Below, piece by piece: positions 5,855 through 8,884 of a stretch of 8,884 bases of DNA; positions within the stretch are counted from its first letter, which is position 1, and each line of letters starts with the position of its first letter. The DNA lies in the NCBI GenBank assembly GCA_945632055.1, contig CALZCU010000021.1:1-8884 (forward strand). Reading direction: 5' to 3'. A model generated the notes under the pieces. That model did not search any database and was not told the DNA's origin. It worked only from the letters and a program-made list of their open reading frames with translations. This DNA comes from an uncultured Ruminococcus sp. (GTDB taxonomy: Bacteria; Bacillota; Clostridia; Oscillospirales; Acutalibacteraceae). The position numbers and the translations under genes were made by a program.

Positions 5855-6118
5855 ATGTATGTTAAGGAAGTTTTAGTGCAGAACAAGGCCGGATTACACG
5901 CTCGCCCGGCAACCTTCTTTATCCAGAAGGCTAATGAGTACAAGTCAACTATCTGGGTAGAAAAGGAAGAACGCCGTGTTAACGCAAAGAGTCTTCTCGG
6001 CGTACTGTCACTCGGTATTATCGGCGGAACAACAATCAAGATTATCGCTGACGGTTCAGACGAAACCGACGCAGTTGAAGGTCTTGTTGAGCTTGTTGAT
6101 TCAGGCTTCTCCGAATAA
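5855..6118 (+). CDS. ptsH: HPr family phosphocarrier protein
   Basis: HPr relays phosphate from enzyme I to the sugar-specific IIA proteins of the phosphotransferase system. In Firmicutes it is also phosphorylated on Ser46 by HPr kinase to act as corepressor with CcpA. The 87-residue protein has the catalytic histidine exactly at position 15 (AGLHARPAT) and the regulatory serine exactly at 46 (NAKSLLGVLSLGI). It is therefore HPr-like rather than Crh-like, since Crh lacks His15. These positions support ATG 5855, 8 nt after AGAGGG (5841-5846); the in-frame ATG at 5834 has no binding site and would shift both residues by seven. The gene has its own promoter and terminator and stands apart from enzyme I (ptsI), which is not in the window. 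Some Clostridia carry more than one HPr-like gene, so this may be a paralogue rather than the main PTS HPr. Confidence 0.9.
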   Translation: MYVKEVLVQNKAGLHARPATFFIQKANEYKSTIWVEKEERRVNAKSLLGVLSLGIIGGTTIKIIADGSDETDAVEGLVELVDSGFSE

Positions 6119-6157
6119 AAGAGGCAACACCTCACAGCATATTCAAAATATATTTTT

Positions 6158-6180
6158 GGGCGGAGTTATCCGCCCTTTTT
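6158..6180 (+). terminator. Intrinsic terminator after the HPr gene
   Basis: A perfect 7-bp G+C-rich stem GGGCGGA (6158-6164) / TCCGCCC (6169-6175) with loop GTTA is followed by TTTTT (6176-6180). It lies 40 nt after the HPr stop codon. On the minus strand the stem is followed by A residues, so it should work in one direction only. uvrC therefore needs its own promoter downstream. Confidence 0.93.
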
Positions 6181-6198
6181 ACATTGTTGAAAGATGGT

Positions 6199-6227
6199 TT
6201 GACTGCGGTGGCACACCATTTTATACC
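6199..6227 (+). promoter_or_regulatory. Promoter-like sequence in the repeat unit (candidate uvrC promoter)
   Basis: TTGACT (6199-6204), a 17-nt spacer and TATACC (6222-6227) resemble a sigma-A promoter with a poor last -10 base. The same pattern recurs in unit 2 (6294-6322). uvrC lies behind a strong terminator and needs a promoter here, which makes this the best forward candidate, but the match is weak. On the minus strand TTTACA-17 nt-TATAAA (6248 down to 6220) is at least as good, and points toward the HPr gene. Confidence 0.35.
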
Positions 6228-6407
6228 TTATAGCAAGATGCTTGTAAACGGTCGGGAAAATAAGGATTGATAACATCAACCTGCCTGCCCGAATTGACTG
6301 CGGTGGCACACCATTTTATACCTTATAGCAAGATGTTTGTAAACGGTCGGGAAAATAAGGATTGATAACATCAACCTGCCTGCCCGAATTGACTGCGGTG
6401 GCACACC
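6199..6407 (+). repeat. 95-bp tandem repeat (2.2 copies) upstream of uvrC
   Basis: Unit 1 is 6199-6293 and unit 2 is 6294-6388; a partial third copy repeats the first 19 bases (6389-6407). The full units differ at one base only (C6241 versus T6336). Each begins TTGACTGCGGTGGCACACC and holds three potential hairpins. These are GGTG-GCA-CACC; CAAG-ATG-CTTG, where the single difference turns a G-C into a G-U pair; and a longer one. In the longer hairpin TCGGG (6252-6256) pairs with CCCGA (6288-6292), outside an inner AGG-A-TTGAT / ATCAA-CCT stem. Ninety-five is not a multiple of three and no frame looks coding. The repeat fills most of the 304-nt gap between HPr and uvrC. Its function is unknown. 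Confidence 0.95.
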
Positions 6408-6418
6408 GCTGGAGGTGA
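6395..6418 (+). promoter_or_regulatory. Hairpin abutting the uvrC ribosome binding site
   Basis: The partial third repeat copy forms a perfect 6-bp stem GCGGTG (6395-6400) / CACCGC (6404-6409) with loop GCA. It is followed after one base by the strong Shine-Dalgarno GGAGGTGA (6411-6418), which precedes the TTG start at 6423. The binding site itself is left unpaired. The strong site compensates for the non-ATG start. Confidence 0.5.
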
Positions 6419-6422
6419 AGAT

Positions 6423-8279
6423 TTGAATCCAAAAATGCAGGAGCTTCGCAAAAAGGCGATGGCTCTTCCTCTTTTGCCGGGAGTTTATATTATGCACGGC
6501 AAAAACGGTGAAATTATATATATAGGCAAGGCGAAGGCGCTGAAAAACAGGGTGAGCCAATACTTCGGCTCTCAGAACAACCACGCTGAAAAGGTGCGCC
6601 GAATGGTTGACAATGTTGAGGAATTTGAGTACATTATCACCGACAGCGAGTTTGAGGCTCTTATCCTTGAATGCAGTCTTATCAAACAGCACACTCCGAA
6701 GTACAACATCCTGCTAAAGGACGATAAGGGCTACAGCTATATCAGAGTAGGCTCGGGCGATTGGGGTAAGCTGTCATATGTACTGCAAAAAAAGGACGAC
6801 GGAGCGCAGTATATCGGGCCGTACAAGAGCAGCTTTTATGTTAAAAGTGCAGTCGAGGAGGCTAATAAGATTTTTATGCTCCCAACCTGCAACAGGAGCT
6901 TTCCACAGGATTTCCGCAAGGGCAGACCTTGCCTGAATTACCACATCAAGCAGTGTATGGCGCCCTGCACAGGAAAGGTAAAGCTGAAGGATTACAGAGA
7001 AAGCCTTGAGCAGGCTCTCGACTTTCTGAAGGGTGGCTCGTCAAACTCAATTAAACAGCTTACTGCACAGATGGAGGAGGCTGCCGAAAATCTTGAATTT
7101 GAAAGAGCGGCACGAATCCGTGACAAAATCAATGCCGTTAAAAAAATGGGCGAAAAGCAAAAAGTCGTTGCAAATAAGGTGCTTGATGAAGATGTAATTG
7201 CGAGCTTTTCAGACGACGGAAAAATCTGCTTTCACATTTTCCGCTTTGAGGGAGGCAGACTATTTGACAGAGAGAGCTTTATATTCGACAGCGGCGACAC
7301 CGAGAGCGAGTACGAGGAGTTTCTGCTCAGCTACTATACTCTCAGAAACGATATTCCGAAAAATATTGCCCTTGACAGCAGCTTTGACGGCATAGACGCT
7401 GTTGCTCAGTGGCTTTCCGAAAAAAGAGGGAGCAAGGTTAATATTGCTGTTCCTCAGAGGGGAGAGCAGGCTCAGCTTGTGTCGATGTGCCGTTCCAATG
7501 CCGCCGAAGCGCTTGCGCAGAAAAAGGGCGCAACGGTGCGTGAATACAGTGTGCTTGAGGAGCTTAAAGAAACGCTCGGACTTAATAAGCTACCCGAATA
7601 TATTGAATCGTACGATATTTCAAACCTTGCAGGTACTGAAAATGTAGCAGGAATGATTGTCTATAAGAACGGCAAGCCTTTAAAATCTGCCTACAGGAAG
7701 TTCAAAATCAAGGGCTTTGAGGGGCAGGACGACTACGCTTCAATGGCAGAGGTTATTTCCAGACGCTTTGATGAATACTATAAAGCAGAGGATAAAAGCG
7801 AGGGCTTCGGCAGACTTCCCGATTTAATTCTGCTCGACGGCGGAAAAGGTCAGGTTGCGGCTGTTAAGCAGGTGCTTGAAAAAATGAATATTGATGTTCC
7901 CTTGTTCGGTATGGTCAAGGACGATAAGCACCGCACAAGGGCTGTAACGGGTGACGGAGGAGAGATTGCAGTCAGCTCAAAGCGAGCCTTGTTTACCTTT
8001 CTGAGCAAGCTTCAGGACGAGGTGCATCGCTTTGCAATCGGCTATCACCACGCAAGAAGAAGCAAAAATACCTTTAAAAGCTCGCTCACGAATATTGACG
8101 GTGTGGGCGAAGTCAGAGCAAGGTCGCTTTTAAAATATTTCCGAACCGTTGAAAACATTTCAAAGGCTGATTTGCAGGAGCTTGAAAGTGCCCCGAAGAT
8201 GACAAAGGACTGTGCGCTTGCAGTTTACCGATATTTTCACGCAGAGGAAAACGGTGCGGAAGAAAAAGAAGAAAAATAA
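6423..8279 (+). CDS. uvrC: UvrABC excinuclease subunit C
   Basis: UvrC makes the 3' and 5' incisions around bulky DNA lesions after UvrA/UvrB damage recognition. At 618 residues it is full length. The N-terminal GIY-YIG nuclease (3' incision) has PGVY (19-22), IIYIGKAK (31-38), Arg43 and the glutamate in EFEALILE (76-83). Four cysteines, Cys156, 170, 178 and 182, match the region that holds an Fe-S cluster in E. coli UvrC. The UvrB-binding UVR motif is about 205-241. The C-terminal RNase H-like domain (5' incision) has SYDISNL (Asp398), LILLDGGKGQ (Asp472) and GYHHARRSK (His542/543), followed by tandem helix-hairpin-helix motifs (about 555-606). The start is TTG 6423, chosen because GGAGGTGA (6411-6418) lies 4 nt upstream; the in-frame ATG at 6435 is too far from it. 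The gene stands alone between the tandem repeat and the rsmD promoter. Confidence 0.97.
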   Translation: MNPKMQELRKKAMALPLLPGVYIMHGKNGEIIYIGKAKALKNRVSQYFGSQNNHAEKVRRMVDNVEEFEYIITDSEFEALILECSLIKQHTPKYNILLKDDKGYSYIRVGSGDWGKLSYVLQKKDDGAQYIGPYKSSFYVKSAVEEANKIFMLPTCNRSFPQDFRKGRPCLNYHIKQCMAPCTGKVKLKDYRESLEQALDFLKGGSSNSIKQLTAQMEEAAENLEFERAARIRDKINAVKKMGEKQKVVANKVLDEDVIASFSDDGKICFHIFRFEGGRLFDRESFIFDSGDTESEYEEFLLSYYTLRNDIPKNIALDSSFDGIDAVAQWLSEKRGSKVNIAVPQRGEQAQLVSMCRSNAAEALAQKKGATVREYSVLEELKETLGLNKLPEYIESYDISNLAGTENVAGMIVYKNGKPLKSAYRKFKIKGFEGQDDYASMAEVISRRFDEYYKAEDKSEGFGRLPDLILLDGGKGQVAAVKQVLEKMNIDVPLFGMVKDDKHRTRAVTGDGGEIAVSSKRALFTFLSKLQDEVHRFAIGYHHARRSKNTFKSSLTNIDGVGEVRARSLLKYFRTVENISKADLQELESAPKMTKDCALAVYRYFHAEENGAEEKEEK

Positions 8280-8291
8280 AATATTATATTG

Positions 8292-8320
8292 TTGTAAAAA
8301 GAGCCATACTGTGGTATAAT
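8292..8320 (+). promoter_or_regulatory. Sigma-A-type promoter of rsmD
   Basis: TTGTAA (8292-8297), a 17-nt spacer and TATAAT (8315-8320) with an upstream TGG (extended -10) form a good promoter starting 12 nt after the uvrC stop codon. A 9-nt inverted repeat AATATTATA (8280-8288) / TATAATATT (8315-8323) brackets it and includes the -10 box. It could be an operator, or simply a chance feature of A+T-rich DNA. Confidence 0.75.
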
Positions 8321-8357
8321 ATTATGAAAGAAAAATCAATAGCAAAGGAATAGTGCT

Positions 8358-8884
8358 ATGCGTGTAATAACAGGCTCGGCAAGGGGCAGACGACTCGAAA
8401 CTCTTGAGGGCGAGGATGTCAGACCTACCACCGACAGAATAAAGGAAGCCGTTTTTTCGATTATCCAGTTTGAAACCGAGGGCAGAGCGTTTCTTGACCT
8501 TTTTGCAGGCTCGGGACAAATGGGGATTGAAGCACTCAGCAGAGGTGCAAAAGCGGCTTATTTTGTGGATAATTCAAAAAAATCTCTTGATACGGTCAAG
8601 CGAAATCTAAAGACGACAAGGCTTGAGCAGGGTGCAAAGGTGTTCGCAATGGACTATCAGAGCTTTCTTGCAATGAACGGTGAACGCTTTGATATTGCCT
8701 TTCTTGACCCGCCCTACAAGACGGGAGTGCTTCAGAAGGCGCTGGAGCTTGTGCCTGAGCATATGAACGAAACAGGCGTTATTATCACAGAAAATCCGCT
8801 TGACGAAGAAATTTTGTCGAATTACGGCAATTTTGTACTTGACAGACAGTATCGCTATGGTAAAATAAAAATAAGTACATTCAG
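8358..8884 (+). CDS. rsmD: 16S rRNA (guanine966-N2)-methyltransferase RsmD (3' end outside window)
   Basis: RsmD methylates N2 of G966 in 16S rRNA of the assembling 30S subunit using S-adenosylmethionine. 175 codons are visible and the frame is still open at the window end; the family is usually about 185 residues, so only the last few are missing. Visible motifs are MRVITGSARGRRL (1-13), RPTTDRIKEAVFSII (22-36), the SAM-binding motif I FLDLFAGSGQMGIEALSRGA (45-64), the acidic strand end YFVDNS (68-73) and the catalytic motif IV DPPY (117-120). The start ATG 8358 has AAAGGAA (8344-8350) 7 nt upstream. It is preceded by its own promoter. In many Firmicutes rsmD is followed by coaD, which would be the expected next gene. 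Confidence 0.95.
   Translation, partial: MRVITGSARGRRLETLEGEDVRPTTDRIKEAVFSIIQFETEGRAFLDLFAGSGQMGIEALSRGAKAAYFVDNSKKSLDTVKRNLKTTRLEQGAKVFAMDYQSFLAMNGERFDIAFLDPPYKTGVLQKALELVPEHMNETGVIITENPLDEEILSNYGNFVLDRQYRYGKIKISTF

Noticed and set aside
5737..6135. 132-codon open frame on the minus strand across the HPr gene
   Set aside because: It is antisense to a clearly conserved HPr, has no ribosome binding site or recognisable domain, and crosses the HPr promoter.
6243..6256. Half-match to a catabolite-responsive element (TGTAAACG) in the repeat, next to the HPr gene
   Set aside because: The second half GGTCGGG does not match the cre consensus, so the resemblance is probably chance.
6391..6412. T-box-like motif (GGTGGCACACCGC resembles the T-box antiterminator GGTGGNACCGCG)
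   Set aside because: It has two extra bases, lacks a stem I specifier loop and a following terminator, and the next gene is uvrC rather than an amino-acid or tRNA-synthetase gene.
6276..6692. 138-codon open frame on the minus strand across the repeat and the uvrC start
   Set aside because: It is a shadow of the uvrC GIY-YIG domain and the 95-bp repeat; no family features are seen.

Overview
The window is a stretch of bacterial housekeeping chromosome, all genes on the + strand. It most likely comes from a low-to-moderate GC member of the Clostridia, perhaps the Oscillospiraceae/Ruminococcaceae. This is inferred from the protein sequences (YqzL next to RecO, MutS2, a seryl-phosphorylatable HPr), the strong AGGAGG-type ribosome binding sites and the sigma-A-type promoters. 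The species cannot be named from this sequence alone.

Layout. (1) 1-438: 3' part of era (ribosome-assembly GTPase, KH domain). (2) 439-1122: a foreign-looking AT-rich insert with a REP-associated Y1/HUH transposase (RAYT) gene. A GTAG-plus-hairpin REP sits in front of the gene, and a perfect inverted copy lies inside its coding sequence. (3) 1123-4363: yqzL (a 57-codon gene), recO and mutS2, closely spaced or overlapping and probably co-transcribed. (4) 4364-4462: a short spacer with a second, different REP-like GTAG hairpin. (5) 4463-5651: rimM and trmD, overlapping by 11 nt. (6) 5652-6180: a self-contained HPr unit with a near-consensus promoter and a strong intrinsic terminator. (7) 6181-6422: an intergenic region dominated by a 95-bp tandem repeat (two full copies and a 19-bp partial third) that runs up to the uvrC ribosome binding site. 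(8) 6423-8279: uvrC. (9) 8280-8884: a promoter and rsmD, cut by the window end just before its expected stop.

Functional themes are ribosome and tRNA maturation (Era, RimM, TrmD, RsmD), DNA repair and ribosome rescue (RecO, MutS2, UvrC) and carbon-catabolite signalling (HPr). The genes are ordinary. The unusual material is non-coding or dual-use DNA: the REP embedded in the transposase gene, a hairpin covering the yqzL ribosome binding site, and the structured 95-bp tandem repeat before uvrC. I found no CRISPR array, tRNA, rRNA, phage or defence system. If there is something undescribed here, the best candidates are the RAYT/REP arrangement and the 95-bp repeat.
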